A stretch of 64,000 bases of DNA from positions 1 through 64,000 of the forward strand of contig NZ_JBGTYM010000012.1 of NCBI RefSeq assembly GCF_044142105.1, written 5' to 3'. This DNA is from Pseudogemmobacter sp044142105 (lineage in GTDB: Bacteria > Pseudomonadota > Alphaproteobacteria > Rhodobacterales > Rhodobacteraceae). Under the pieces are notes generated by a model, which did not search any database, was not told where the DNA came from, and saw nothing but the letters and a program-made list of their open reading frames with translations. The position numbers and the translations under genes are program-made. The number at the start of each line of letters is the position of its first letter. The stretch's first letter is position 1. This document shows positions 41,661 through 50,326 of this stretch, in pieces.

Positions 41661-42230
41661 ATGCTGGGGAAACGTTCGGGCGCCTTCGCGCCGCGGTTGG
41701 TTCTTGTTTGCGCGATGCTGGGGTTGCTGGGCGCCTGCTCGACCACGATGTCGACGAAATCGGCCCCAGACACACTCTCTCTCAAGGAAATTGGCATAGA
41801 CCCCGGTCGGCAGGCCTTGGCCTTTGTCGAGGTCAAGGAAAAGAAGGCCAGGGGCCAGCGCGTCTGGTGCGTGCCTTATGCCCGTACCCTTTCGGGCGTC
41901 GAACTGCGCGGCAATGCCGGAACCTGGTGGAACGCGGCGAAAGGCGTCTATGAGCGCGGCCATGAGCCCGAACTGGGCGCCGTGATGGTGTTCTCGTCCA
42001 CCAAGAAGCTGCCGATGGGCCATGTCGCGGTCGTGTCGGACGTGGTCTCTGACCGCGAGCTGCTGATCAATCACGCCAATTGGAAGCGCAATCAGGTTTC
42101 GACTGCGATGAAGGTGGTGGATGTCTCCAAGGCGGGCGACTGGTCTTCGGTCAAGGTCGAAAGCCAGCCCGGCAGCTATGGCCGCGTCTACCCGATTTCG
42201 GGCTTTGTCTATCCGACGCCCGCGGGCTGA
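41661..42230 (+). CDS. CHAP-domain lipoprotein (putative peptidoglycan amidase)
   Basis: A 189-aa protein from MLGKRSGAFAP at 41661 (GGGGGAC site). The lipobox is LLGAC (Cys near residue 26). A CHAP domain follows: WCVPYARTLSG with the catalytic Cys, GNAGTWWNAAKG, and GAVMVFSSTKKLPMGHVAVV with the catalytic His. It would be anchored in the outer membrane or periplasm and cut stem peptides of peptidoglycan. A terminator lies at 42251-42277. Confidence 0.85.
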   Translation: MLGKRSGAFAPRLVLVCAMLGLLGACSTTMSTKSAPDTLSLKEIGIDPGRQALAFVEVKEKKARGQRVWCVPYARTLSGVELRGNAGTWWNAAKGVYERGHEPELGAVMVFSSTKKLPMGHVAVVSDVVSDRELLINHANWKRNQVSTAMKVVDVSKAGDWSSVKVESQPGSYGRVYPISGFVYPTPAG

Positions 42231-42250
42231 GACCAAAGACAATCATTGGG

Positions 42251-42277
42251 ACGCCGCCCATCCGGGCGGTGTTTTTC
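42251..42277 (+). terminator. Terminator after the CHAP lipoprotein
   Basis: ACGCCGCCC (42251-42259), loop ATCC, GGGCGGTGT (42264-42272) and a T run. The stem has one G-T pair. It sits between the CHAP gene and the convergent guanine deaminase. Confidence 0.8.
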
Positions 42278-42285
42278 TTTGGGGA

Positions 42286-43560
42286 TCAGAGTTTTCTGCC
42301 GTTGATCCAGGTGGCTGCAATGGCGCGGTCGTCGCCCATCATGATGGTTGGGAAGATTTGTTGCCAGATCGTCTCGGCCCGCCGCGTCGCCTGTTCGATG
42401 GCGGGGGTGGAGACGAGATCGACCACGACCAGATCGGCCTCCATGCCGGGGGCGATATTGCCGATGCGCTCCTCGGCCCGCAGGGCGCGCGCGGAGCCCT
42501 GGGTCGCCAGCCACCAAAGCTGGGCCGGGTGCAGGGATTGGCCGCGCAACTGCGCCACTTCATAAGCCGCCGCCATGGTGTGCAGCATCGAGAAGTTGGA
42601 TCCGCCGCCGGTGTCGGTCGCCAGCCCCACGCGCAGGTGGCGCGCCAGTCCCATGTCGAACAGGCCCGAGCCGATGAAGGTGTTCGAAGTCGGGCAATGT
42701 ACCAGGCTCGCCCCCGCCTCGATCAGCCGGGCCTTTTCGCGTTCCGTCAGGTGGATCGCATGGCCATACAGCGCGCCCTCGCGCAGCAGTCCTTGCGTCT
42801 CGTATGTGTCCAGATAGTCGCGGGCCTGCGGATGAAGCGCATGGACCCACTCAATCTCGTCGGTCTGCTCGCTGAGATGGGTCTGCATCAGGCAGTCGGG
42901 GTATTCGGCCCAAAGGCCACCAAGCGCCGCAAGTTGCTCTGGCGTCGACGTGGGCGAGAATCGCGGCGTGATGACATAGGACAGGCGATCGACGCCGTCC
43001 CATCGGTTCAAGAGCGCCTTCGACTCGTCATAGGCGCGTTGCGGCGTGTCGCGCAAACCCTCGGGCGCATTACGGTCCATGCAGGTCTTTCCAGCGTAAA
43101 GACGCATCCCGCGCGTCTGAGCGGCTGTAAAGATCGCATCCACGCTGGCTGGATGGATCGTCGCATAGGAACAGACGGTGGTCGTACCGCGCGCGGTGAT
43201 CAGATCGAGATAGCGTTCTGCGATGTCCTTGGCATAGGCGGGGTCGCAAAAACGCATCTCCTCCGGGAAGGTATAGAGGTTCAGCCAATCGATCAGGCGC
43301 TTGCCCCAGGAAGCGATGATCGCCGTCTGCGGATAGTGGACATGGGCATCAATGAACCCGGCCGAGATGAGCGCGCGGCCATAGTCATGCAGTTTTGCTA
43401 GCGGATGCGCGGCGCGAAGGGCGCTTGCGTCGCCGACAGCCACGACCTTGCCCTGATCGATCAGAACCGCGCCCTGCGCCAGATGCCGCGCGGCAGCCTC
43501 GCCCATTTCGAAGGGGTCGCCGGAAAAGGACAGAACCTGTCCGCACAGAAGATCGGCCAT
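42286..43560 (-). CDS. guaD: Guanine deaminase
   Basis: A 424-aa amidohydrolase from MADLLCGQVLSFSGDP at 43560 (GGAGCG site). Motifs are FIDAHVHYPQTAIIASWG (HxH), TCMDRNAPEGLRD, MQTHLSEQTDEIEWV, YGHAIHLT, HCPTSNTFIGSGLFD and the Asp of LATDTGGGSNFSM. The CMDRNAPEGLRD and PQxxxIASWG segments are typical of guanine deaminase, which makes xanthine. It is only 2.4 kb from the 8-oxoguanine deaminase, so both oxidised and normal guanine can be deaminated. Confidence 0.93.
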   Translation of the reverse strand: MADLLCGQVLSFSGDPFEMGEAAARHLAQGAVLIDQGKVVAVGDASALRAAHPLAKLHDYGRALISAGFIDAHVHYPQTAIIASWGKRLIDWLNLYTFPEEMRFCDPAYAKDIAERYLDLITARGTTTVCSYATIHPASVDAIFTAAQTRGMRLYAGKTCMDRNAPEGLRDTPQRAYDESKALLNRWDGVDRLSYVITPRFSPTSTPEQLAALGGLWAEYPDCLMQTHLSEQTDEIEWVHALHPQARDYLDTYETQGLLREGALYGHAIHLTEREKARLIEAGASLVHCPTSNTFIGSGLFDMGLARHLRVGLATDTGGGSNFSMLHTMAAAYEVAQLRGQSLHPAQLWWLATQGSARALRAEERIGNIAPGMEADLVVVDLVSTPAIEQATRRAETIWQQIFPTIMMGDDRAIAATWINGRKL

Positions 43561-43680
43561 CTCACGCTCCGCATTGATACCGCCAGAATAAGCCATGGCG
43601 TGTGAAAGGGAATCCGCCCATTGCCCCTGTTTCCCCGAAACACCTTCCGTTAAGGTCCGCGCAATCGCGACGGGGGCGGC

Positions 43681-45063
43681 ATGGCGGAAGACCGGGCAGA
43701 ACTGGACGAGGAAGAGGCGGCGATGGAACGCCTGACCGCTGTTCTGGCCGCGGTCGAGGCGGGCGATGTCGCCGCCATTGCCGCCCTGCTCGAGCCGTTG
43801 CACGCCGCAGACATCGCCGACCTTCTGGAGCAGATCGACCCCGACGAACGCGATGCGCTGCTAGCGCTGTGGCATCCCGCCGACGATGGCGAGGCGCTGG
43901 GCGAGGTTCTGTCGGAACTGTCCGATTCGATCCGCGAAGAGGTGATCGAGGCGCTCCCCGAGGCGCGTGTTGCCGAAGCGATGCGCGAGCTTGAAACAGA
44001 CGATGTCGTCGACATCCTGGAAGATCTGGACGAGCCGGCGCAGGAAAAGATCCTTGAGGCGCTGGATGACAGCGACCGCGTCGCCGTCGAACAGGCGCTG
44101 TCCTACCCGGAATATTCCGCCGGACGCCTGATGCAGCGCGAGACGGTGGTCGGGCCAGAGCATTGGACGGTGGGCGATGCGATCGATCATATGCGCGCGG
44201 CCGACTGGCTGCCCGACCAGTTTTACCATGTCATCCTGACCGATCCGCGAATGAAGCCGACCGGCTATGTCACGTTGGGGCGCATCCTATCATCGAACCG
44301 TGACGTGAAGCTGAAGGAGATTGTCGAAGACAGTTTCCGCACCGTCGAGGCGACCGATCCTGAGGCCGATGTGGCCTATATCTTCAACCAGTATCACCTG
44401 ATCTCCTGCCCGGTGGTCGATGAGAGTGGCCGTCTGGTTGGTGTGATCACCATCGATGACGCGATGAATGTGCTGGATGAAGAGCATCAGGAAGACATGC
44501 TGCGTCTGGCCGGCGTGGGCGACGAATCGACCGTCGCCGATGGCCCGGTCGAGACGGTGAAGCAGCGCCTGCCCTGGCTGGTGGCGAATCTGTTCACCGC
44601 CAGCTTCTCGGCCATCGTGATCAGCCAGTTCCAGTCGACCATCGCCGGGCTGGTGGCGCTGGCCGCTTTGATGCCCATCGTCGCGTCGACCGGCGGCATC
44701 GCGGGCACGCAATCCCTGGCCGTGGCGGTGCGGGCGCTGGCGACGCGCGACCTGACGCGGGCCAATGCGGGGCGCGTGGTGCGGCGCGAGCTGTCGGCAG
44801 GGGTGATGAACGGGCTGGGGCTGGCCGTGATTCTGGGCCTAGCGGGTGTCGTGATCTTCGGCGACTGGCATCTGGGTTTCGTACTGGCAGCAGCGATGAT
44901 CGCGAACCAGATCGTCGCGGCGCTGGGCGGCGTTCTGGTGCCGCTGACGCTGGATCGCCTGGGTCTTGACCCGGCGCTGGCCTCGGGCACCTTCGTGACC
45001 ACTTTGACAGACGTGATGGGCTATTTCGCCTTTCTCGGCCTTGCGACCCTGGTGCTGATATGA
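43681..45063 (+). CDS. mgtE: Magnesium transporter MgtE
   Basis: A 460-aa homodimeric Mg2+ channel. The acidic N domain (residues 15-140; LEPLHAADIADLLEQIDPDERDAL; LETDDVVDILEDLDEP) and two CBS domains (residues 145-270; ISCPVVDESGRLVGVITIDD) sense cytosolic Mg2+. Five membrane helices follow, with VASTGGIAGTQSLAVAVRAL and the pore Asp region LTDVMGYFAFLG. The stop overlaps the next start as ATGA. No Mg-sensing leader RNA is recognisable in the 120 bp upstream. Confidence 0.95.
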   Translation: MAEDRAELDEEEAAMERLTAVLAAVEAGDVAAIAALLEPLHAADIADLLEQIDPDERDALLALWHPADDGEALGEVLSELSDSIREEVIEALPEARVAEAMRELETDDVVDILEDLDEPAQEKILEALDDSDRVAVEQALSYPEYSAGRLMQRETVVGPEHWTVGDAIDHMRAADWLPDQFYHVILTDPRMKPTGYVTLGRILSSNRDVKLKEIVEDSFRTVEATDPEADVAYIFNQYHLISCPVVDESGRLVGVITIDDAMNVLDEEHQEDMLRLAGVGDESTVADGPVETVKQRLPWLVANLFTASFSAIVISQFQSTIAGLVALAALMPIVASTGGIAGTQSLAVAVRALATRDLTRANAGRVVRRELSAGVMNGLGLAVILGLAGVVIFGDWHLGFVLAAAMIANQIVAALGGVLVPLTLDRLGLDPALASGTFVTTLTDVMGYFAFLGLATLVLI

Positions 45064-45611
45064 CCGATCTTTCCGCCGTCAAGACGGACGCCCGCGCCCG
45101 CGCCTTCGCGGCGCGCAAGGAAGCCCACATGAAGGGACAGGGGCAGGCAGCGGAAATCCTTGCAGATTTCCTGACAGCCTATCAGCAGAAACCTTTGGCA
45201 GGCTATATGGCCATGCGGACCGAGATCGACCCCATGCCCGCCATGGCGGCGCATCAGGGGCCGGTGGGCGTGCCGGTGATCCTGGGGGCGGGGCAGGCGC
45301 TAAAGTTCCGCGAATGGGCGCCGGGCTGTGCGCTGGTCGAGGGGGCGTTCAAGGCGATGATCCCCGCCGAGGGTGCCTGGATTGAACCGGAAGTGCTGAT
45401 CGTGCCGCTTGTGGCCTTTGATACCCGTGGCTATCGGCTGGGCTACGGTGGTGGCTTTTATGACCGCACGCTGGAAGGGTTGCGAGCCAAGCGCCCGACC
45501 CTTGCCGTCGGCTTCGCCTTCGCCGCGCAGGAGATGGAAGCAGTGCCGATCGAGCCGACCGATCAGCGGCTTGACGTGATCGTGACGGAAAGGGGCGTTC
45601 TGACCTTCTGA
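45060..45611 (+). CDS. 5-formyltetrahydrofolate cyclo-ligase
   Basis: A 183-aa ATP-dependent enzyme that turns 5-formyl-THF into 5,10-methenyl-THF. It carries the N-terminal basic helix RAFAARKEAHMKG, the substrate region AMRTEIDPMP, VLIVPLVAFDTRGYRLGYGGGFYDRTL (nucleotide site) and a C-terminal DVIVTERG. It is coupled to mgtE by ATGA overlap. No 6S RNA, which often neighbours this gene in other proteobacteria, is visible here. Confidence 0.92.
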   Translation: MTDLSAVKTDARARAFAARKEAHMKGQGQAAEILADFLTAYQQKPLAGYMAMRTEIDPMPAMAAHQGPVGVPVILGAGQALKFREWAPGCALVEGAFKAMIPAEGAWIEPEVLIVPLVAFDTRGYRLGYGGGFYDRTLEGLRAKRPTLAVGFAFAAQEMEAVPIEPTDQRLDVIVTERGVLTF

Positions 45612-45680
45612 CCCTCGGGTTTCCCGTTCTTGCGCGGCGCGGAAGGCGCAGCCATTCTGGTGCCAGTTAAGGAGATTTCC

Positions 45681-46238
45681 ATGACCCGCTTCTTTGCCCT
45701 TTCATTCGTCCTTGCCTTGCCGGGCGCGGCCTTGGCCGAGTGCCCCGAGATCATCCAGAAGGCCACTTACAATTCCGGTGCCGTGGTCGAGGTGGTGGAG
45801 CGCAAACCCGACTCGTTGCTCTATCGTCAGACCGTGGTGGAAACCGGCAAGACCGTCGAGATGACGGTGCAGGCTGCGTTGTTCACGCTGACGGCGCTGC
45901 GCGACGGTGAAGGGGCGGTCTTCGACTGGAAGACGGCGTTACCCGGCGTGGCCGATCTGGTGCCCGGCGCGACATTTCGTGCCGAAGCGACACTAACCAC
46001 GCCGGGATTCCTGCCGCCGCGTCCCTTTACTGCAGATGTCGAAGTGCTGGGCATGGAAGATGTCACCGTCGCGGGCTGCACCTATCCGGCGCTGAAAGTG
46101 CTTGTGAAGAACAACGAGGCGGGCCGCCCCCTGGGCGACAATACCAAGTGGATCCACCTCCCCAGCCTGATCACGCTGAAAAGCGAGATTGCCGAGAAGG
46201 GCGACGTCAAGGGGCAGGAAGTGATCGCCCTGGAATAG
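45681..46238 (+). CDS. Secreted hypothetical protein, paralog 1
   Basis: A 185-aa protein from MTRFFALSFVLALPGAALA at 45681 (AAGGAG site), cleaved before ECPE. The mature part is beta-rich, with Cys at positions 2 (ECPEI) and near 132 (VAGCTYPALKVLVK), likely one disulfide. The pattern of an N-terminal Cys-Pro, a VAGCxxxALKV strand and a late WIHLPSLITLKSE is shared with the next gene. No known family; periplasmic. Confidence 0.72.
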   Translation: MTRFFALSFVLALPGAALAECPEIIQKATYNSGAVVEVVERKPDSLLYRQTVVETGKTVEMTVQAALFTLTALRDGEGAVFDWKTALPGVADLVPGATFRAEATLTTPGFLPPRPFTADVEVLGMEDVTVAGCTYPALKVLVKNNEAGRPLGDNTKWIHLPSLITLKSEIAEKGDVKGQEVIALE

Positions 46239-46305
46239 CTCGCGCGACTCGGGGTCTCGGGATAGTCTAGAGTTGCGCTTGCAACCTTTGTCCCCGAGGT
46301 TCGCC

Positions 46306-46896
46306 ATGCAGTTACGCCTTGCCCTTCTTTCCTGCGCCTTGATCGCCGGACCGGTGCTGGCCGATTGTCCCACCTCCAGACAAATGCCGTCGCGCGTGAT
46401 CTTTGGCGATGCTTTGGTGGAAGAGGGTTTTCAGATCACTGATGAAAATCTGGAGTCTGTGACAACATTTGCCGATGGCACCGTAACGATCATGCAATCG
46501 GCCTACGGGCTTTACACGCGCAACCTGATCAGCGGCGATACGGCGATGAGCTGGGCCTGGACCCCGCCGGATCTGTCGGCTCCGCAAGACCTGCCGCTCG
46601 AAAAGGACGTCGTGCTCAGTGCCGTGGTCACGGATCCAACCGGCGCGCATCAGCTGGCGATCCGCTATACATTCCGCTCGCATGGGGCAGAGGATCTGGC
46701 GGTGGGCGTTTGCAGGATTGCGGTCATCCATCTGGATCAGCGCCAGGACTTTCTGGACGGCAGCGGCACCATCGTCAGCCAGGTCTGGATTGACCCAGAG
46801 CGCATGATCATTCTCAAGACCGAGCGCGACAAACTGGATGGGTCGGGCGCGGTGGTCGACCACAAGGCGAGTCAGGCCACCGCCTTCGAGCTTTAG
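46306..46896 (+). CDS. Secreted hypothetical protein, paralog 2
   Basis: A 196-aa protein from MQLRLALLSCALIAGPVLA at 46306, cleaved before DCPTS. It aligns along its length with the preceding protein: N-terminal DCP/ECP, the strand VGVCRIAVIHLDQ against VAGCTYPALKVLVK, and WIDPERMIILKTE against WIHLPSLITLKSE. Both keep the two cysteines. The stop overlaps the convergent ATPase gene by 4 bp. Confidence 0.72.
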   Translation: MQLRLALLSCALIAGPVLADCPTSRQMPSRVIFGDALVEEGFQITDENLESVTTFADGTVTIMQSAYGLYTRNLISGDTAMSWAWTPPDLSAPQDLPLEKDVVLSAVVTDPTGAHQLAIRYTFRSHGAEDLAVGVCRIAVIHLDQRQDFLDGSGTIVSQVWIDPERMIILKTERDKLDGSGAVVDHKASQATAFEL

Positions 46897-48221
46897 CGCG
46901 CGATCGCCTCTTGCTTGACGAACATATTGCCCCAGGCCCTGTCGATCAGGTCGGGGGTCATCTGATAGGGGATTCCCTCGAATTCGCACATGGCGATCAT
47001 CTGGTCGATCAGGAAGGTCGGCATGTAATTGGCGTAGTTCATGTTGATGGTGGGGAAGCGATCCTTCAGCAGATGCATCAGGGCCTTTTCATCCAGCGGC
47101 ATCTTCTTCTTGCGGGCGACCATGGCGAAGATCTTCAGGAAATTCGCCTGATCCGGCCCGTCGATCTTGATCTTGAAGAAGATCCGGCGCAGCGCGGCGC
47201 CGTCAAAGATCTCGTTCGGGTGGAAGTTCGTCGAAAAGATCACCAGCGTGTCGAAGGGCACGGTGAATTTTTCGCCCGATTGCAGGGCAAGGATGTCGCG
47301 GCTTTCTTCCAGCGGCACGATCCAACGGTTGACGATCTTCTGCGGCGGTTCGGCCTGCCGGCCAAGGTCGTCGATGATGAAGATGCCGCCAGTGGCCTTG
47401 AGCTGCAAGGGCGCCTGATAGGTGCGCGCGGTGGGATTATAGGCCAGGTCCAGCATATCTAGCGAGAGTTCGCCGCCGGTGATCACCGAGGGGCGTTCGC
47501 AATAGACATAGCGGTTGTCGAAACGGTTCGAGGTGCGGCGCAGGCTGTTTGGGTCATCCACCGCGGCTTCGGCGGCGGCATGGACGATCGGGTCATAGAC
47601 CGAGATGATCTGCCCGGAATATTCGATGGCGCGCGGCACATAGACCTTGTCGCCGATGGCGGCGCGGATGCCGTGCGAGATACTGGACTTGCCATTGCCG
47701 GGCGGGCCATACATCAGGATCGACCGGCCCGAGGTCACGGCCGGGCCAAGGTTGCCGATCAGGTCCGGCGGCAGGATCAGATGGCCCATGCCTGACAGAA
47801 GCTGCTCGCGGGTCAGCTTGATGTTGCGGATCGACTGGCGCTTGATCTGCTCGGCATATTGGTCCAGCGGCACCGGGCAGGCGCCATAATATTCCGATTG
47901 CGACAGCGCGTCCAAGGCGCGGCTTTTGCCGGCATCGGTCAGCTGATAGCCCATCTCATTGCCGGCATTGGCATGGAGCGTGCCGGTCGCTTCAAGCAGG
48001 CGCTGGCTGCGGGCAAGATCCACCAGTTCCTGCGTCAGCGGCACGGAAAGGCAGATCGATTTCGCGATGGCCGAGACGAGGTCCAGATTGGTGCGGAACA
48101 TCGTCTTGAGAAGGAGGTCGCGCAGGATGACGGTGTTGATTCCAGTCTCGGCCAGCGAGCGCGGGTTGGCAGGGGGCTGCACGCCCGATGGCACCGGCGC
48201 CGTATTGACCTGGACGTTCAT
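46893..48221 (-). CDS. AAA-type ATPase at the distal end of the Tad locus
   Basis: A 442-aa ATPase from MNVQVNTAPVP at 48221. An N-terminal helical, winged-helix-like region (residues 20-150) precedes the AAA module: Walker A GPPGNGKSS near 175, Walker B GIFIIDDLG near 282, and a sensor segment VIFSTNFHPNEIFD. It is not the pilus ATPase (that is CpaF). Similar genes accompany Tad loci in Rhodobacterales; a MoxR-like remodelling or regulatory role is my inference. It follows cpaA by 66 bp. Confidence 0.8.
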   Translation of the reverse strand: MNVQVNTAPVPSGVQPPANPRSLAETGINTVILRDLLLKTMFRTNLDLVSAIAKSICLSVPLTQELVDLARSQRLLEATGTLHANAGNEMGYQLTDAGKSRALDALSQSEYYGACPVPLDQYAEQIKRQSIRNIKLTREQLLSGMGHLILPPDLIGNLGPAVTSGRSILMYGPPGNGKSSISHGIRAAIGDKVYVPRAIEYSGQIISVYDPIVHAAAEAAVDDPNSLRRTSNRFDNRYVYCERPSVITGGELSLDMLDLAYNPTARTYQAPLQLKATGGIFIIDDLGRQAEPPQKIVNRWIVPLEESRDILALQSGEKFTVPFDTLVIFSTNFHPNEIFDGAALRRIFFKIKIDGPDQANFLKIFAMVARKKKMPLDEKALMHLLKDRFPTINMNYANYMPTFLIDQMIAMCEFEGIPYQMTPDLIDRAWGNMFVKQEAIAR

Positions 48222-48287
48222 CTGTTGCCCCCGAAATGACAATGACCGGGCAGATTGCCCCGCCATGCGTCATGCCCGAGAAAAATG

Positions 48288-48791
48288 TCAGCCTTTGGGC
48301 AGGAAGGCGGCGAGCAGATAGAAAAGCACCATTCCAGCCAAGGCGAGGCCCATGGGGAATTTCTTACTGGTCCAGCTTTTCCAGTCTGGGGTCGCCGCGC
48401 GGAAGGCGGGCATGTGCTTCATCGCCCGATGCGCGGCAAAGGCCGCCAGCGAGCAGGTGGCATAGAGCGCGCCGATCAGACGGATATCTCCGCCCACGAA
48501 GATTGGTGCCATGGCGGCCGCGAATTTCGCATCTCCCGCCCCGAAAAGCCCGATGATATTCGCCAGGAACCCCGCCACCAGCACAATGGCCAGAAGCGCG
48601 AAACCCCAGAGCCAAAGATTCAGGGGCAGGGCGATCCAGCCCAGAAGTGGCCAAAGCGCTGCCATGGCCAGAACCGCCTTGTTCGGGATCTTCATGAACT
48701 TCATGTCAGACCAGGCGACCCAGATGCAGATCGGGATCACGAAGGGCAGGAAAACCAGCGCAAGCCGGACCGGCGGCAGGGCGAACTCCAT
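48288..48791 (-). CDS. cpaA: Prepilin peptidase CpaA/TadV
   Basis: A 167-aa polytopic aspartic protease of the GxGD type. The two catalytic Asp are in WSDMKFMKIPN (near residue 29) and FGAGDAKF (near residue 87). It lacks the N-methylation domain of larger type IV prepilin peptidases, as normal for CpaA/TadV. It cuts the Flp prepilins after the leader Gly. It starts 3 bp after the TPR gene stop. Confidence 0.92.
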   Translation of the reverse strand: MEFALPPVRLALVFLPFVIPICIWVAWSDMKFMKIPNKAVLAMAALWPLLGWIALPLNLWLWGFALLAIVLVAGFLANIIGLFGAGDAKFAAAMAPIFVGGDIRLIGALYATCSLAAFAAHRAMKHMPAFRAATPDWKSWTSKKFPMGLALAGMVLFYLLAAFLPKG

Positions 48792-48794
48792 CCC

Positions 48795-49655
48795 TCAGCC
48801 CGCCACGTTGGCGTCCAGCGCCGCAAGGCTGCGCGAGGCAGCCTCGAAATATTGCGGATGGGTGTCGATCGCCTGCTGCAATAGCCCCTTGCCGACCGAG
48901 ACATCGCCATTCTTGATCGCGGCCAGCGCCATCGTGTACAGCAGCTCGGCCCGTTCGGTCTGGCTCATCTCGACCACCGGCAGATCATATTTGCGCTGCG
49001 CGGCGCGCGACAGGACAAGGTTGTTCTTGGCGGTGAAGAGGCCCGGCTCATAGGTCAGCGCTTGCTGGAACAGCTTTTCTGCGCCGGGGTAGTCCTTGCG
49101 CGTCAGCTTCGAGAAACCCCAGTTGTTCAGCACGCCTGCGGGCTTGGCGGTCAGACCGGCGGCGATTTCGTAGAAGCTGTCCGCCTTCTTCCAGTTCTTG
49201 TCGCTGTCGGCGATCATCGCCTCAAGACGGTAGCGGTCATAGGTTTCGTGGGTGGGCGGCACGCTGGAGAGCGTGGCCTTGGCCTTGTCCCAGAGATTGG
49301 CGCGGATCTGTGCATCGGCCAGCATGACCTTGTCGTCATTGGTGCCCTCGGCGCTGGCAACGACCGTCTCCCAGACCTTCGCCGCCTCGAGCGGCTTTTG
49401 GGCGCGGACCAGAGACTTGGCAAGACCGCGCATCAGATCGACCCGGCCGGGATCTTTCTGAAGGGAGTTCTGGAAATAGGCTACCGCCTGATTGGGGTCG
49501 CCCACGGTCAGCATAATGTCGTTGAGATTGCTCTCGTCGATCACGTTCACGTCCTTGACCGCCCGCTGCACTTCGGCGTCGGACATGCCCTTGTTGCAAG
49601 CGGCAAGCGCGGTCGTGCCGGCAAGGCACAGAACAAGCAAAGCAGGGTGGCGCAT
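48795..49655 (-). CDS. TPR lipoprotein of the Tad locus
   Basis: A 286-aa lipoprotein (lipobox ALAAC, Cys near residue 20). Tandem TPR-like helices follow: AVAYFQNSLQKDPGRVDLMRGLA, EAAKVWETVV, AGVLNNWGFSKLTRKDYPGAEKLFQQALTYEP. It is a second TadD-like pilotin-type protein, larger than the first. TadD-type proteins are needed for pilus assembly, probably for localising the secretin. It lies 82 bp after tadD. Confidence 0.82.
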   Translation of the reverse strand: MRHPALLVLCLAGTTALAACNKGMSDAEVQRAVKDVNVIDESNLNDIMLTVGDPNQAVAYFQNSLQKDPGRVDLMRGLAKSLVRAQKPLEAAKVWETVVASAEGTNDDKVMLADAQIRANLWDKAKATLSSVPPTHETYDRYRLEAMIADSDKNWKKADSFYEIAAGLTAKPAGVLNNWGFSKLTRKDYPGAEKLFQQALTYEPGLFTAKNNLVLSRAAQRKYDLPVVEMSQTERAELLYTMALAAIKNGDVSVGKGLLQQAIDTHPQYFEAASRSLAALDANVAG

Positions 49656-49737
49656 TTCGCGTCCTTTTCGTTGACTGCCCGTCTTCTATCTTTGTCCTCG
49701 CGGCCGGGGCCGGGGGTCTTTCGCCGTTCTTATCGCT

Positions 49738-50319
49738 CTAGAGCTGGGTCAGAAGGACATATTGCCCCTTCTCCCTGCGCACGAGCTGGAACGTGCCTGC
49801 GTCTTCTTCCTCACCGGCATCATAGGCCGGGGTCTCGCTGCGCGCGATAGCCAGTTTGAGATTTTCACGGATCGAGTCAGATTGGCCACTGTCAAGCGCA
49901 TAGGCCTGCTGGAAGACAACACGCGCTTCACCGACCTTGCCGCGTTCCATCAGCACGCAGCCCAGGTTGTTCAGCGCGGGCACGAAGGTCGGGTCCTGCT
50001 CCAGCGCCCGCCGCAAGATCTGTTCGGCCTGGCCCAGACGGCCCAGCGCCAGATTTGCCGAGCCGATGGCGGACAGCGTGTCGACGGTGATACCATCCTC
50101 GCCCGCCGCGCGCAGATAGGCTTTGAGCGCAAGTTCAGGTTCGCCCGCCGCCATCAGCCGGTGGCCGACGAGCAGGCCATCGACGCCCGCGCCGCGCGGA
50201 TCGGCGCCATAGGGAGTGTTGCGGCTTGCCCCGCCGCCAAACAGGCCAGAGCCGCCCGTGTTGCCACAGGCGGCCAGGAAACTTGCAACGATCAGCGCGG
50301 TTACGCCTGTTCTTGTCAC
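49738..50319 (-). CDS. tadD: TadD-type TPR lipoprotein
   Basis: A 193-aa lipoprotein starting at the GTG at 50319, behind GAGGG. The lipobox is FLAAC. TPR motifs are ELALKAYLRAAGEDGI, LGRLGQAEQILRRALEQDP, and VPALNNLGCVLMERGKVGEARVVFQQAYALD. It is expected in the outer-membrane inner leaflet, assisting secretin assembly. Length and repeat number fit TadD. Its GTG lies 7 bp after the tadC stop. Confidence 0.85.
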   Translation of the reverse strand: MTRTGVTALIVASFLAACGNTGGSGLFGGGASRNTPYGADPRGAGVDGLLVGHRLMAAGEPELALKAYLRAAGEDGITVDTLSAIGSANLALGRLGQAEQILRRALEQDPTFVPALNNLGCVLMERGKVGEARVVFQQAYALDSGQSDSIRENLKLAIARSETPAYDAGEEEDAGTFQLVRREKGQYVLLTQL

Positions 50320-50326
50320 ACTGCCC

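Noticed and set aside
43561..43680. Magnesium riboswitch before mgtE
   Set aside because: The 120-bp gap shows no M-box or ykkC/mini-type architecture and no terminator-antiterminator pair.
43561..43803. N-terminal extension of guanine deaminase by 81 codons
   Set aside because: It overlaps the divergent mgtE gene and has no family similarity; the start at 43560 has a ribosome-binding site and the usual protein length.
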